Assembly (NCBI GenBank): GCA_905221605.1
Contig: CAJNDS010000001.1
Coordinates: forward strand, 2,216,525-2,280,524
Direction: 5' to 3'
Source of the DNA: Symbiodinium natans
Lineage: Eukaryota; Sar; Dinophyceae; Suessiales; Symbiodiniaceae
Length of the DNA stretch: 64,000 nt
The number at the start of each line of letters is the position of its first letter. Position 1 is the first letter of the stretch. The notes under the pieces are model-generated. The model had not been told where the DNA came from and made no database searches. It saw only the letters and a list, made by a program, of their open reading frames with translations. Positions 22,030 through 32,600 of the stretch are shown here, piece by piece. Both the position numbers and the translations under genes were made by a program.

Positions 22030-23891
22030 TCACTCAATCGAGAGCTTGCCCCAGGTGAGAATGCCGCCAGTTGCGCAAACGGCAAGAAACGCGCTCGACA
22101 TCGCCTGGAGCTGCTGAACGTCGCGCAGCTGCTCCTGCACGGCGCGGCTGTCTCCGCCCGAATCAGGGTGGCCCCAGGTCACCACACGACCATCGCCAAG
22201 GAGGGCAGCAAAGGCGCGCTCAGAGGCTTGAACGTGAACTACGTCCCGCAGTTGCTCCTGTGCAACACTGCTGTCCCCACCGAAGGAAGAGTCGCCCCAT
22301 GTCACGACGCGGCCGTCGCTGCGGATGGCAGCAAACGCGGAATCGGAAGCCTGGACCTGCTGCACAGAATGCAGCTGCTCCTGCACAGCACTGCTGTCGC
22401 CTCCTTGGAGGGCTCTGCCCCAGGTCACAACGGAGCCGTCCCCAAGAATGGCGGCAAATGCCCTGAAGGAAGCCTGGATGCGCCGTACATCCTGCAACTG
22501 CTCCTGGACGTCGCTGCAGTCACCACCTGCATAGATGTCTCCCCACGTCACAACGGAGCCGTTGCCAAGGATGGCAGCAAACGCTGAGTGAGAGGCTTGA
22601 ACCTCTTGCACGTCTTGCAAACCCTCCTGGACCCTGCTGCTGTCACCACCCAGTCCCCATATTCCCCAGGTCACAACAGAACCATCACCGAGCCCGGCGG
22701 CAAAGGCTGCATAGGACGCTCGGATCCAGCGCACATCCTGCAGCTGCATCCGGACGTTGCTGCTATCACCACCTCCAGCAGAGCTGCCCCAGGTAACAAC
22801 TGAGCCGTCGGTAAGGATAGCAGCAAAGGCACCCCTAGAAGACTGGATCTGCTGCACGTCTTGTAGCTGCTCCTTCACGGCGCTGCTGTCACCCCCCCAC
22901 CGCCAGGGGCCCCAGGTCACCACACGGCCGTCGCCACGGAGCGCCGCGAAGGCGCGCGCGGAAGCTTGGACGTGCGTGACGTTCTGCAGCTGCTCCTGTA
23001 CGGCACTGCTGTCCCCGCCGTAGGCAGGGTTGCCCCACGTCACGACGCGGCCGTCGCTGCAGATGGCAGCAAAGGCGCAATCGGAAGCCTGGATCTGCTG
23101 CACCGAATGCAGCTGCTCCTGAACAGGGGTTTAGGGTTTAGGTTTTAGGGTTTAGGGTTTAGGGTTTAGGGTTTAGGGTTTAGGGTTTAGGGCTCCTGAA
23201 CAGCACTGCAATCTTCGCAGCTTCGACTCACCCAGCACGCCACCGAGCCGTCCCCGAGGATGGCGGAGAATCCCCCTGTGCGTGACGAAGCCACCTGGGT
23301 GTGTAAGAAAATAGGGGACCCCAAATATAGACCCCCAAATAGTAGGATTCCTTTATACTCAGGACCCCAAGAATAAGGTACCCCTAGTATCCCTAAACCC
23401 TAAACCCTAAACCCTAAACCCTAAACCCTAAACCCTAAACCCTAAACCCTAAACCCACCTGGACTCTCTTCGTGTGCAGGCTCAAGAGATCGCCATGCTG
23501 CAGGCCGGCCGCTGCAAGGGTAGCCTGTCCTTTCACCTCCACCCCGGCGCTGGTCACCAAGGTTCCAGGAGCCACTCCTAACCTTAAGGACTGAAGCCCA
23601 AAAGGGCTTAGGGTTTAGGGTTTAGGGTTTAGGGTTTAGGGTTTAGGGTTTAGGGTTTAGGGTTTAGGGTTTAGGGTTTAGGGTTTAGGGTTTAGGGTTT
23701 AGGGTTCATATACCTTCATAGGGAGTATAGTAGTATGGGGTATATGACCCCGATTTTTTGGGGGGCTCTTTTGGTCCGCAAAGGAACTCCCGCTGCGCCC
23801 GCTGCTTCAGTGCGTCGATGGTGGAGCTCGCGTCCACTTCCAGGGACGCGCCCCTGCCGCTCAGCAGCACGACGTCCAAGCGCAACGACAT
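22030..23891 (-). CDS. Ubiquitin-like plus RCC1-like repeat protein (4 exons, 473 aa)
   Basis: Exons 23891-23777, 23577-23459, 23294-23196 and 23118-22030 join to 1422 bases with no internal stop. Residues 1-78 form a ubiquitin-like domain (MSLRLDVVLLSG; ATLAAAGLQHGDLLSL). From about residue 84 come roughly ten repeats of about 40 residues built on A-F-A-A-I-x-x-D-G-x-V-V-T-W-G followed by GGDSS-x-V-Q-E-Q-L, the RCC1/HERC-type seven-bladed propeller motif. The protein is too short for a HECT ligase domain and has none, so it is a repeat-only relative. RCC1-like domains bind proteins or chromatin; the partner here is unknown. The start ATG is chosen because it opens the ubiquitin-like strand. 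Donors are GA, GT and GA; all acceptors are AG|G. Every intron carries TTTAGGG-type repeat, and introns 1 and 2 also carry small inverted-repeat elements. This family with this N-terminal domain is common in Symbiodiniaceae genomes. Confidence 0.9.
23119..23195 (-). repeat. Intron 3 of the RCC1-like gene: telomere tract with 12-bp target duplication
   Basis: The 77-bp intron is nothing but CCCTAAA-type repeat (minus strand) plus one copy of a 12-bp direct repeat. The repeat gctcctgaacag lies at 23115-23126 and 23192-23203. The intron starts GA and ends CAG; splicing gives Q|E in the conserved VQEQL motif of the RCC1-like repeat. Confidence 0.9.
23295..23458 (-). mobile_element. Intron 2 of the RCC1-like gene: family F element plus telomere tract
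   Basis: A family F element (about 23301-23395, with ggggaccccaaatataga) is followed by CCCTAAA repeat (23396-23454). The 8-bp sequence ccacctgg occurs at both edges (23291-23298, 23455-23462). The intron is GT-AG and joins RVQ|VASS in frame. Confidence 0.85.
23578..23776 (-). mobile_element. Intron 1 of the RCC1-like gene: family D element plus telomere tract
   Basis: Contains a family D element (23705-23776) and about 95 bp of TTTAGGG repeat (23608-23705). The donor is GA (GGACC) and the acceptor TTAG|G, which keeps the ubiquitin-like frame (REFLC|GVAPGTL). Confidence 0.8.
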
Positions 23892-23898
23892 GATCGTC

Positions 23899-23985
23899 CC
23901 AGGGTTTAGGGTTTAGGGTTTAGGGTTTAGGGTTTAGGGTTTAGGGTTTAGGGTTTAGGGTTTAGGGTTTAGGGTTTCGGGTTTA
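23899..23985 (+). repeat. Telomere-type tract just upstream of the RCC1-like gene
   Basis: TTTAGGG repeat starting about 8 bp from the start codon of the minus-strand gene. Either the promoter is very close or the mature 5' leader comes from trans-splicing, as is usual in dinoflagellates. Confidence 0.9.
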
Positions 23986-24194
23986 GAGGCTTGATACCAG
24001 AATCGAAAGCCTATCAAAGCTAGGATATCCTCTTAAGCCTACTAAGGGAAAATGTTGCATAAGGGCCTACCTAGAAAGGGACCGTTTACGAGAGCTTGAA
24101 CTTGCTTAGGGTGTAGGAGTGTAGGAGTTGGGGTTTGGGGTTTCGGTTTAGGTTTCAGGTAGGGTATAGAGCATAGGGTTTATAAAAGGTTTAG

Positions 24195-24984
24195 GGTTTA
24201 GGGGTGTTTGGGGTTTAGGGTTTAGGGTTTAGGGTTTAGGGTTTAGGGTTTAGGGTTTAGGGTTTAGGGTTTAGGGTTTAGGGTTTAGGGTTTAGGGTTT
24301 AGGGTTTAGGGCTCCAGAGGCTCAAAACCCGAAGTCCCGGACACTGGCCGTGCTGCGCTGTCTTCGGAGCTCCGAAGCCAAGGGGCCGAAGACGCAACTC
24401 TCCTACTGCTAGGAGAGTTTAGGGCTTAGGGTTTAGGGTTTAGGGTTTAGGGTAGAGGGTTTAGGGTTTAGGGTTTAGGGTTTAGGGGGCTACCCCAAGC
24501 CCTAAACCCTAGCCCTAAACCCTAAACCCTGAACCCTAAACCCTAAACGAAAGGCTTTAGGAATCCCGGGCCCCGAGCTTGGAACCCCCCCAAAAAGCTT
24601 GAACTCCCCATTACCGATCCGAACCTCCCCCACCCTGCTACCCAGAGATCCCCAAGATAGGGTTTAGGGTTTAGGGTTTAGGGTTTAGGGTTTAGGGTTT
24701 AGGGTTTAGGGTTTAGGGTTTAGGGTTTAGGGTTTAGGGTTTAGGGTTTAGGGTTTTTTAGGGTTTAGGGTTTAGGGTTTAGGGTTTAGGGTTTAGGGTT
24801 TAGGTTAAGATAGGGTTTAGGGTTTAGGGTTTAGGGTTTAGGGTTTAGGGTTTAGGGTTTAGGGTTTAGGGTTTAGGGTTTAGGGTTTAGGGTTTAGGGT
24901 TTAGGGTTTAGGGTTTAGGGTTTAGGGTTTAGGGTTTAGGGTTTAGGGTTTAGGGTTTAGGGTTTAGGGTTTAGGGTTTAGGGG
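24195..24984 (+). repeat. Dense telomere-type cluster
   Basis: TTTAGGG tracts at 24210-24311, 24425-24487, 24659-24804 and 24813-24984 make this the densest block in the left half. The islands between (24312-24415, 24540-24655) are short; 24330-24405 reads RTLAVLRCLRSSEAKGPKTQ on the plus strand. Confidence 0.95.
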
Positions 24985-25179
24985 CCTCTAGAACAGGGCT
25001 GTGGGGGCTATTATCGTATAGCCATAAGGGGACCACAGGGGAATAGCATAAGTAACTCTTCCGACCCCTACAGTAAAGACCCCCGAGCTTGAACGAAGAA
25101 GCCGGAAATCTTCATACGGGCTCGGGCTCGGGGTTTAGTGCTTAGGGTTGAGGGCTTCGGGATGCAGAGCCCCGTAAAC

Positions 25180-25655
25180 CCTGAGCCCTAAACCCTAAAC
25201 CCTAAACCCTAAACCCTAAACCCTAAACCCTAAACCCTAAACCCTAAACCCCTCAAAACCCTCAAAACCCTAATTTCGTGAGCCGGCTCTACCGGCTCGA
25301 CCCAGGCACTTGCCATGAGGCGCTGGAAGCCAAGGCCATGCATCTCTCCTGATGATTCGTTATAGGCTTTAGGGTTTAGGGTTTAGGGTTTAGGGTTTAG
25401 GGTTTAGGGTTTAGGGTTTCGGGTTTCGGGTTTCGGGTTTCGGCTTTAGGGTTCAGGCTTGGCGGGGGGGCGGGGTTAGGGCTTCCCAATGTGGGAGCTT
25501 TGGGGGCTTTAGGGGCTTTAGGGGCTTAGAGGCCTAAACCCTAAACCCTAAACGCGCAGGGGTTTGGGCCTCATGCGCCCAGGCTTCGGGTCCTAAACCC
25601 TAAACCCTAAACCCTAAACCCTAAACCCTAAACCCTAAACCCCTGGCTGCAGCTG
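25180..25655. repeat. Telomere-type tracts in alternating orientation
   Basis: CCCTAAA at 25185-25252, TTTAGGG/TTTCGGG at 25371-25445 and CCCTAAA at 25592-25648. The island at 25263-25350 reads FVSRLYRLDPGTCHEALEAK on the plus strand. Confidence 0.85.
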
Positions 25656-25725
25656 AGTGGCGATAGCCTTCGGGCACGGAGCCCAGGAGCACCTGGGAGT
25701 TCAGCCACTTCCAAGCTCCTCCTAA
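25655..25725 (-). CDS. Exon-like island
   Basis: The minus strand reads WKWLNSQVLLGSVPEGYRHS between a telomere tract and a family A element. No family is recognised. Confidence 0.3.
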
Positions 25726-25736
25726 ACCCTCAGCTT

Positions 25737-25850
25737 GGGATGTTCCCCCTCATGCTAACATTAGGGTTTAGGGTTTAGGATGTAGGGTTTAGGGTTAGTA
25801 GGGGGTACTGTAATCTCTACTTCGGACTGTCAGTATAAGGGGGCACATCC
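25737..25850. mobile_element. Family A element interrupted by a telomere tract (copy 2)
   Basis: The arms ggatgttccccctcatgct and cagtataagggggcacatcc are inverted copies. A TTTAGGG run (25762-25797) sits inside, showing that telomere tracts insert into or arise within these elements. Confidence 0.75.
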
Positions 25851-25999
25851 TAAACCCTCGGCCCCAAAACCACTTAAACCCCTCAACCCCTAAACCCTAT
25901 AAACTCCTAGTCCCAAACCAACACCTAAACACCTAAATCCGCTACACCCCCAGACCCCAAAGCCCCTGAAAACAGCCCGCAAGAGAGCTCTCTGCTGGA

Positions 26000-26145
26000 T
26001 GGTTCTTAATAGGGAATGAGGTCCCTACAGGATCCCTGAAAGGGTATGTATACGGGGATATAGGGTACATGTAGAATCCCTCAGAGGGTAACTTAGGTAG
26101 GGGATAGAGGGTACCGATGTGATCCCTTAAAGGCTGTAATGTTAA
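26000..26145. mobile_element. Family E-like element
   Basis: tggttcttaatagggaatga matches the arm of the element at 53665-53807. The inner part has three related blocks (gatccctgaaaggg / gaatccctcagaggg / gatcccttaaagg). The following 26145-26400 holds a further diverged repeat pair (gggggtttgattgaaggggg). Confidence 0.5.
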
Positions 26146-27009
26146 CCTCGTATTATTGAACCCCCTGATATTAAAGTGCGCCAGGGGTCCCGGCCGCAAT
26201 AATAAAGCCCTGGGAATAAAGTACGCCAAGTCGGGGCTGGTTTTTTTTGGGGGAGTTTGATTGAAGGGGGGCTCTAAGGAAAGGAATCCTTATTCAAAGG
26301 GGCCCTACTCTATTTGGGGGGGTTTGATTGAAGGGGGGGGGGGTTTATTATTACGAGGTCAACATTATATAGGGCTGTACTTCCCTTATTCCTTACTACG
26401 AGACATGGAGTCTGGGTCGCGAGCTGCCCACCCCAACGCCACCAGCGACACGGTCCGGCCGCAGTGGACCAGCGCAGGGGTTGACTCCTGCGTTTAGGGT
26501 TTAGGGTTTGGGGTTTAGGGTTTAGCGTTTCGGGTTTAGGGTTTAGGGTTTGCGTAAGGTTTGGGGGGTTAGGGTTTAGAGTGTAGGGTTTAGGGCTTTA
26601 GGTTTGGACCCTAAACCCTCAAAGCTCCAAAGGCTTGGATTTTCTGACTTGGATTTGAAACCATGAAAGCTCCAGTGGGTGGGGGGGGGGGGGGGGCTGA
26701 GGGGTTGGAACGTTTAGGGCTGTATGTGTATATATATATATATAAAGAGAGTGTTTGATCTGTATGAATCTCATCTATGTATATAAACATGCATGTGTGA
26801 ATGTAAGAATCTCGAAATAAAGAGAGGCGAAGGGCTTAAGAGCCCTCAAAGGTCCAATGGTTGAGGGTTGAGGTTGGGGTTGACGCAGCCACTTCCTACG
26901 ATTTGCAAATCGCACACCCCGGACCCTCCCGGAATAAAATCCCTAAACCCTCTAAACCCCATAGCATCCCTCCCATGTAGGGATTAGGGTTTCAGGTCTC
27001 GGGTTCCCT

Positions 27010-27150
27010 GAGCCCTACGCCCTAAGCCCTAAGAGCCCTAAGAGCCCTAAGAGCCCTAAGAGCCCTAAGAGCCCTGAGAGCCCTAAGAGCCCTAAGAGCC
27101 CTAAGAGCCCTAAGAGCCCGAAGAGCCCGAAGAGCCCTAAGAGCCCAAAA
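27010..27150 (-). repeat. Nonamer tandem repeat (CCCTAAGAG)
   Basis: About fourteen copies of a 9-bp unit derived from CCCTAA plus GAG. A homogenised offshoot of the telomere-like background; the leucine/glycine reading on the minus strand is an artefact. Confidence 0.9.
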
Positions 27151-27469
27151 CCCGAGGCCCCAAACCCTGCCAGCCCTACAGGCCAGCCTTGGGGTGGGCC
27201 GCGTGGTGGCAGATGTCCAGCCAAGAGCCTCGACCCAGAGCTTTTTTAGTGACAGCTGGCTTCAAAGGCCAGGCATCCGGGGCTTGTGGTGTGTTTAGGG
27301 TTGAAGCTGGACGTGTGATTTATCTGGCTCATTTAGGGCTTCTTGTGTGTTGACTTCGGATTTGGGGTTTCGGGATTCGCCTGGGGGGAAGTCTGGACCC
27401 CAAACCTACTTTTGGGGCTTCGGGTTTTTGGAGCTTAGGGCTTAGGGTTTAGGAGGTTTTTGTGCTGAC

Positions 27470-27668
27470 ACCCACAGTGATGAGGCTCCGGACTCAGATG
27501 GGAGCTTCATGGTGCGCAGACTGTGCACAAGGTTCCCTAAACCCTAAACCCTAAACCCTAAACCCTAAACCCTAAACCCTAGACCTGTGCACAAGGTTCG
27601 AGAGGGGGGCGGCCTCAGGGTTGCTGCAAGGCCTCCGAACTCTTCGCGATGCGAGCAAACCTCCCCAG
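27470..27668 (+). CDS. Exon split by a telomere tract (unknown protein)
   Basis: Plus-strand coding texture runs from about 27470 to 27531 (ADTHSDEAPDSDGSFMVRRL) and resumes at 27596 (FERGAASGLLQGLRTLRDAS). Removing 27532-27595 restores one open frame across CTR|FERG. The removed 64-bp segment starts GT, ends AG and is followed by G. No family is recognised. Confidence in coding rests on the perfect restoration of frame. Confidence 0.55.
27521..27599 (+). repeat. Telomere tract with 15-bp target duplication
   Basis: ctgtgcacaaggttc occurs exactly at 27521-27535 and 27585-27599. Between the copies are about six CCCTAAA units and a short terminal variant (ctagac). Confidence 0.95.
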
Positions 27669-27701
27669 AAAACCCTGGGGCCCCAATCTTAGTTGTCCAG
27701 T

Positions 27702-27812
27702 AAACCCTAAACCCTAAACCCTAAACCCTAAACCCTAAACCCTAAACCCTAAACCCTAAACCCTAAACCCTAAACCCTAAACCCTAAACCCTAAACCCTA
27801 AACCCTAAACCA
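27702..27812 (-). repeat. Telomere-type tract with flanking near-repeat
   Basis: About fifteen CCCTAAA units. ttagttgtccagt on the left and ttaattgtccagt on the right suggest a 13-bp target duplication with one change. Confidence 0.9.
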
Positions 27813-27911
27813 AATTTTAATTGTCCAGTCACCTGGGGGAACTAAAAGTTAACCTTTTGGGAATATAAGGGGGTTCTGTTACCCCAAAAAAGTTTAAAGG
27901 TCACATAGTCT

Positions 27912-28921
27912 ACAACGAAGCAATATTTCGTATTTGAGGGAAGATACCTTCAAATCATAGGGATCCTGTACACATTAATAAAAAGAGATGTGACAAGAAG
28001 ACTGAACTAATTTTCAGGCGTAATAATGGTGGATTTCCTAGATATGTAAAGAAGCCAAGTAAAGATTTTTGTACCAGTTGGTAAGGATATTCAAATTCTA
28101 ACTCCAGTAAAAAAGGTCCTGCATCACTTTCTTAACCTCCAGTTTGCATGTGATGCCCCCAAACAAGACTTCCAAGAAGAGAAATAGATGACATGGCAAA
28201 GGTCGTTGATTGGCTACCAAAGATTATTACTTGTAAAACCCCAGAAATTTTTATGGAAATGATCCCAAATGCAGGAATTATTAAGATGTAAACTTCTTGA
28301 TGTCCAAAAAAACAGAAATCCATGTTGATAGAATATAGGATCTCCTCCAAATATGGGATCAAAGAAAAGTGTATTAGTTAATAAACGCATGCAAGCTGTA
28401 ATCAAGAAAGCCCGAGGAAATAATGGGATAGCCTTTAAAGTCAGACTATAAGGTCTCAGATTTAGAATTGTTGTCCAAAAGTTAAGAGATGTAAGACATG
28501 AAGATATACCAGAGATTAAGAATCCAAATATAAGATTTCCTGTACTTGAAGGTGATAAAGTCAAAAAAAGAAGCGGATAATGGTGGAAAAATGTTCATCC
28601 TGCACCACCTCCAAATTCTGAGATTATAGAAAGGATTAGGAAAAGATATGAAAGTAAAAGAATTAAGATAGGAAAATAATTGACTCTGGGATATGCCACT
28701 TCTGGAGAACCTTGAAAGATAGGTACATAATAGTTTCCAAAATTCCAAACAAGCCAGGCATTACTAAAAAGAAGATCATAAGAAAGCCACGCAATGTAAT
28801 GCTTTTATTCTAGAAGGTCTGGTTCTCCGGAGATATAACCCTATTTCCTGATGAATATAATTCTATTCTTATAAGGACTGATATTAATGTTCTGGAGATT
28901 CCAAAGATGAAATCCAGATAA
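27912..28921 (+). pseudogene. Decayed A-rich coding sequence, unidentified
   Basis: One plus-strand frame runs for about 770 bp with only about nine stops and strongly protein-like segments: QYFVFEGRYLQIIGILYTLI, FVPVGKDIQILTPVKKVLHH, KRMQAVIKKARGNNGIAFKV and PEIKNPNIRFPVLEGDKV. It ends with EIIERIRKRYESKRIKIGK then TAA near 28679. After a frame change, 28724-28921 reads YIIVSKIPNKPGITKKKI and later FSGDITLFPDEYNSILIRT. It is A/T-rich and Lys/Ile-rich, unlike the GC-rich nuclear exons here, and free of telomere repeats. The stops are TAA, TAG and TGA, so a single alternative code would not rescue it. I do not recognise the protein. A fossil of a viral, organellar or mobile-element gene is most likely. 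Confidence 0.5.
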
Positions 28922-28949
28922 CAAATTATAAACTCCTTTATGATTACAA

Positions 28950-29330
28950 TTATCTAGCGATAGAAAAGATACGGTTAAAAGGTCCATAAATAGTGTTATA
29001 ATAATAGAGTACTAAATAAATGGCCCTTTTACTTCGTTCACACATTAATGCATTCCGTGCACTTATTTCGTTTACAAATGCATTCATATTCTCACTTCGT
29101 TCTAGCATATTTTTATTACAAATGAAACGCGTGGAAGAAAGAAAGAACGAAGGAGAAGATTTAATGCGCTTACATGTGCCCCTTAGCAAATAAAGAATAA
29201 TGGGGTACGAAATAAATCATAAAATTGCTCGTTCTTTCATTGCATTTCATGCGCTCTTTCACTCTTTTCATTCGTTCATTCACTTATAGATGCATTCATT
29301 CTCTCTCTACACCCTGATAATACTGTTGGC
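28950..29330. other. A/T-rich region with repeated ATTCATTC-like motifs
   Basis: Many copies of ttcgttc, cattcat and tgcattc in loose array. Similar motifs in the opposite orientation (gaacga, gaatgaatga) lie at 34330-34560, so the two stretches could be the eroded ends of one insertion. No gene is seen. Confidence 0.4.
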
Positions 29331-29339
29331 AAAGGAAGA

Positions 29340-31700
29340 CACGGGCTAGTTCATGAGTCTTATTGCTCGCTCTTGGAAACGATGCAGCATTAAGGTTGGA
29401 GCGGCGGTCTCGTATGCTTCTTGTCAACGTATGAACGGTAAACCAACAATGCGCTCAACCATGTGCTCTCAAAAGAATCGAGACCTGTCTGCGCTCAAGC
29501 GAGGCGGGGGCACCCAAACCCTGCGCAGGCCTGTTTGACAACTCTAGTTGCGCTTACAGAGACCAAAACCAAGGAAACTACTCTACAGGCACGCGCTACC
29601 GTTGTCGGCTCTTGAACTTTGTGTCGGAGTTCCGCTTTAAACTAAGGGCGCCCTCCGCTTCGACAACACATTCTGCCAAAGCCGAGTTCCCTGAAGCTCG
29701 AAGGGGACATCCATATCTAATCAGATCCTGCTCAAGGGTAAGCTTCACTATGGCCGTGTGAACAAAGTGAACAAATGAACACAAAATCATAAACTACGAA
29801 GAGAGAACATTAATCATAATATTGTAAGTTAACGCACGCACAAGCAGACCCCCGGTCTGTGGGACCCCCCCCTCATCGCTTGGAGGAGCTGCAAACCGAT
29901 GCCGTGGAGGGTCCCGCCTGCGCGGCTCCTACATACAGCAATACTGTGGTCTAGGCGCAGGAGCTGGCGGCGTTGTTCGCCTTGAACTCGCCGTCGTCGC
30001 AGAGGAGCTCAGGGAGCTGGATGTGACAGGGTTTGTGAGAACCCTTTCCAGGGTCCTACGGTTGAGAAGCATGAAACAAATTCTCGCTGAAAATTGCATG
30101 AAACAATCAAAAGTTGCTTTCTTGTCATTCCACCGATAGCTAATTGGACCGCCACATACATGGAACAGTGATCTCATCATGTGAATCAGCTAAAGAAGAC
30201 GCAGAATCGGCGGCGAAGGGTTTGAAAACCTACCGGATGCAGCGCATCCTGCAATTCCGTGTATAGAAGGATCGGAAATGGCAAGCCTCCACAAGTGTAA
30301 TTGCACCCGCTCACAGAGTGATGAATTGCCTCAACCGGATAGTAAGCTCGATTGAGATCTTAAGTATCACCCGCTGTAGCCCTAGGATTTCAATTGTTTC
30401 CTGCACAGTATGTAGAGCACAGTATGTGGGGTTGCAGGAGGCTACAGGCGAATCCTTGGAGCTTGACTCCTCTACCTTCAGCCTCCTTTAGTGGGGAAAG
30501 ACCGATCAGGCCAGTCATCGCGCATCTGCTTGCTCTAACTGATTGGCAGCATGGCAGTAACGTCAGATCTTCAATTTTCTCTTGGGTTTTGATGCGATAT
30601 CGATGGCTGAGGGTGCGCCCTCCCACAGTGTCACCTGAGCTGTAGAGTAAGTAGTCTAGTATAACGACCGAGATGTCGATATGGATGCATCTTATTCTGC
30701 GCTGTAGGTAGGTTTCTTTATAATGAGTCTGAGTCTACGCAGGTTTGTGCCGTGACAGGTCCATGGCAATGACATTGAATCGAACTGCGAGCGCGCGAAA
30801 GCGTATGTGCGGGCGATAATCGCAAAAAAAACCCTGCACGCACAACAGGGAGAACTTTGCTGCAATGAATGAGTTCCAACATGGTTACTTCTGTTGAAAT
30901 TCCTGTCCCCCTCCCAAAACGCTAGAAAGGCTGCCTTAGTTCACGTTGCCCGCAGCTAGCTGTACACGTGGCCAATCTCGGTGAAGCAACAAGGGGCCAA
31001 TCAGCTGTCAAAGGACTGTAGCATTTCCAGCATGCCAGATCGAACTGCATTTCTAAAGTTAGAGTAGCCACTTTCAACCGACAAGGACTGGGCAAAGAGG
31101 GATGGGGGTTCCGCCAGGAAGCTTGTGCAAGCCGTCTATGGGCTTGCCTATCGAACCATCGATTCGAAGTCATTACCTTGGCTAGAATTTCAGTGCGAGA
31201 AGCCCATGCGAAGCCTTCAGTGATATTAGGAAACATGCTATAGTAGGGCTGGAGGGCTTATGTCCACATGTGCATTAGAAACGGAGACTACATAACTACA
31301 TTAGTTAATTTAGTTACTTCCCGTGATGTCGCGGAAGATCCAGCTCCTCAAGATGCTCATGTACGTTGCCACGGGTTGGTATGAGCAGGGGGGCCTCGGG
31401 AAAGATCATGAAAGGGGCCCTCAACATATGATTGCTCTGCAGGATCCATGCGAAGAACTTGAGATCTAGGATCTGTGTTGCTCAGTGCCTTTGGCATGAG
31501 CATGATCATAACGGCACATTTATTGCAAGCATTTTGCACGTAATGCACCTCACTAGCTTGGCAGGCTTGGCAGCGGCTCCGAACTGTGAAGGGGAGCTGG
31601 TTCGTCTGTGCATGTGCATCGACATCTGCATATCTCGCCAGTGAGCCGTAAGATATAGATCTACATGGCAACTCCGATCCGCAGAGAATGCAGATGATCT
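29340..31700. other. Unique sequence with several short open frames, no recognised gene
   Basis: No telomere repeat and ordinary base composition. Open stretches include 30922-31236 on the minus strand (NITEGFAWASRTEILAKVMT) and 31357-31671 on the minus strand. None matches a family I know, and splice structure could not be inferred. This may be a diverged gene or intergenic DNA. Confidence 0.35.
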
Positions 31701-32079
31701 CGAGCAGCTAAACTAAGTCCTGGGCAGGAGGTTGTGCTCTCCAACTCTCAGACCTATGTGAAAACGAAACGCGAAGCTCCACATATGCTCGCTGGATTGA
31801 TCTTGATGAGGTGCATATAGCTTGAACTGTGGATATGATGACAATGTAATGTAGTCAACTTATTGACTTCGTGTTTGCACATACCTCGGTTAGCCTAGGT
31901 CTGCTAAATTGCACAAAACATGAGTGATCGTGAAAACCCTGGTGATCCCATTGACAATCACGACGTCCCAGGCACGGCCGGCCAAGTTTGAGGAGGCAGG
32001 CATCCAGCAGCAATAGCCTAAGATACGCTTCATAGAAACGTATTCCCCTGTAGTAATAGTATAGAAGTAGTAGAAATAG

Positions 32080-32082
32080 TAA

Positions 32083-32131
<49 letters not shown>

Positions 32132-32247
32132 CGTCGTCGTCGTCGACGTCGTCGACGACGTCGTCGTCGTCGTCGTAGTACTAGTAGTAGTACTAGTACT
32201 AGTACTAGTACTAGTACTAGTACTAGTACTAGTACTAGTACTAGTAC

Positions 32248-32295
<48 letters not shown>

Positions 32296-32332
32296 CATTG
32301 GCATCAGTAGCAGTAGGAGGAGGAGGAGGAGG
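32080..32332. repeat. Compound trinucleotide/hexanucleotide microsatellite
   Basis: (TAG)n, (TCG)n and (TAGTAC)n blocks, then (TAG)n and (AGG)n. The TAGTAC block is self-complementary and can form a hairpin. The leucine-run reading is an artefact. Confidence 0.95.
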
Positions 32333-32428
32333 CTCGCGATCACGGTGGAAGTAGTAGCTTTCTACGGGCTACTGAAAGCCACGTGCTGAAACTGAACATG
32401 CCCTGCGCAGCCCTTTCTTTTACAACCT

Positions 32429-32600
32429 GGCTCAAAACTGGTCGCACTTTCCGTGGATTGGACCGGACGAGGTAGGGAATGTCTTCGTACGTGGTCGCAC
32501 TTCTGTGGATTGGACCGGACGAGGTAATACATGTCTTCGTACGTGGTCGCACTTACTGTGGATTGGACCGGACGAGGTAGGAAATGTCTTCGTACGTGGC
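32429..32600. repeat. Three tandem copies of a 52-53-bp unit at the 3' end of a gene
   Basis: ggattggaccggacgaggta starts at 32455, 32507 and 32560, giving periods of 52 and 53 bp. On the minus strand the first-read copy encodes TYEDISYLVRSNPQ. Because the unit is not a multiple of three, later copies fall in other frames. Confidence 0.85.

Noticed and set aside
22071-23148. Several plus-strand frames across the RCC1-like gene
   Set aside because: They are antisense shadows of the repeat-encoding exon; the minus-strand reading has full repeat structure and consistent splicing.
27912-28921. Functional gene with reassigned stop codons
   Set aside because: TAA, TAG and TGA all interrupt the frame and a frame change is also needed, so decay is simpler.
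31855-32343. Leucine/valine-run frame resembling a membrane protein
   Set aside because: It is entirely a translation of TAG/TAC trinucleotide repeats, not a true membrane segment.
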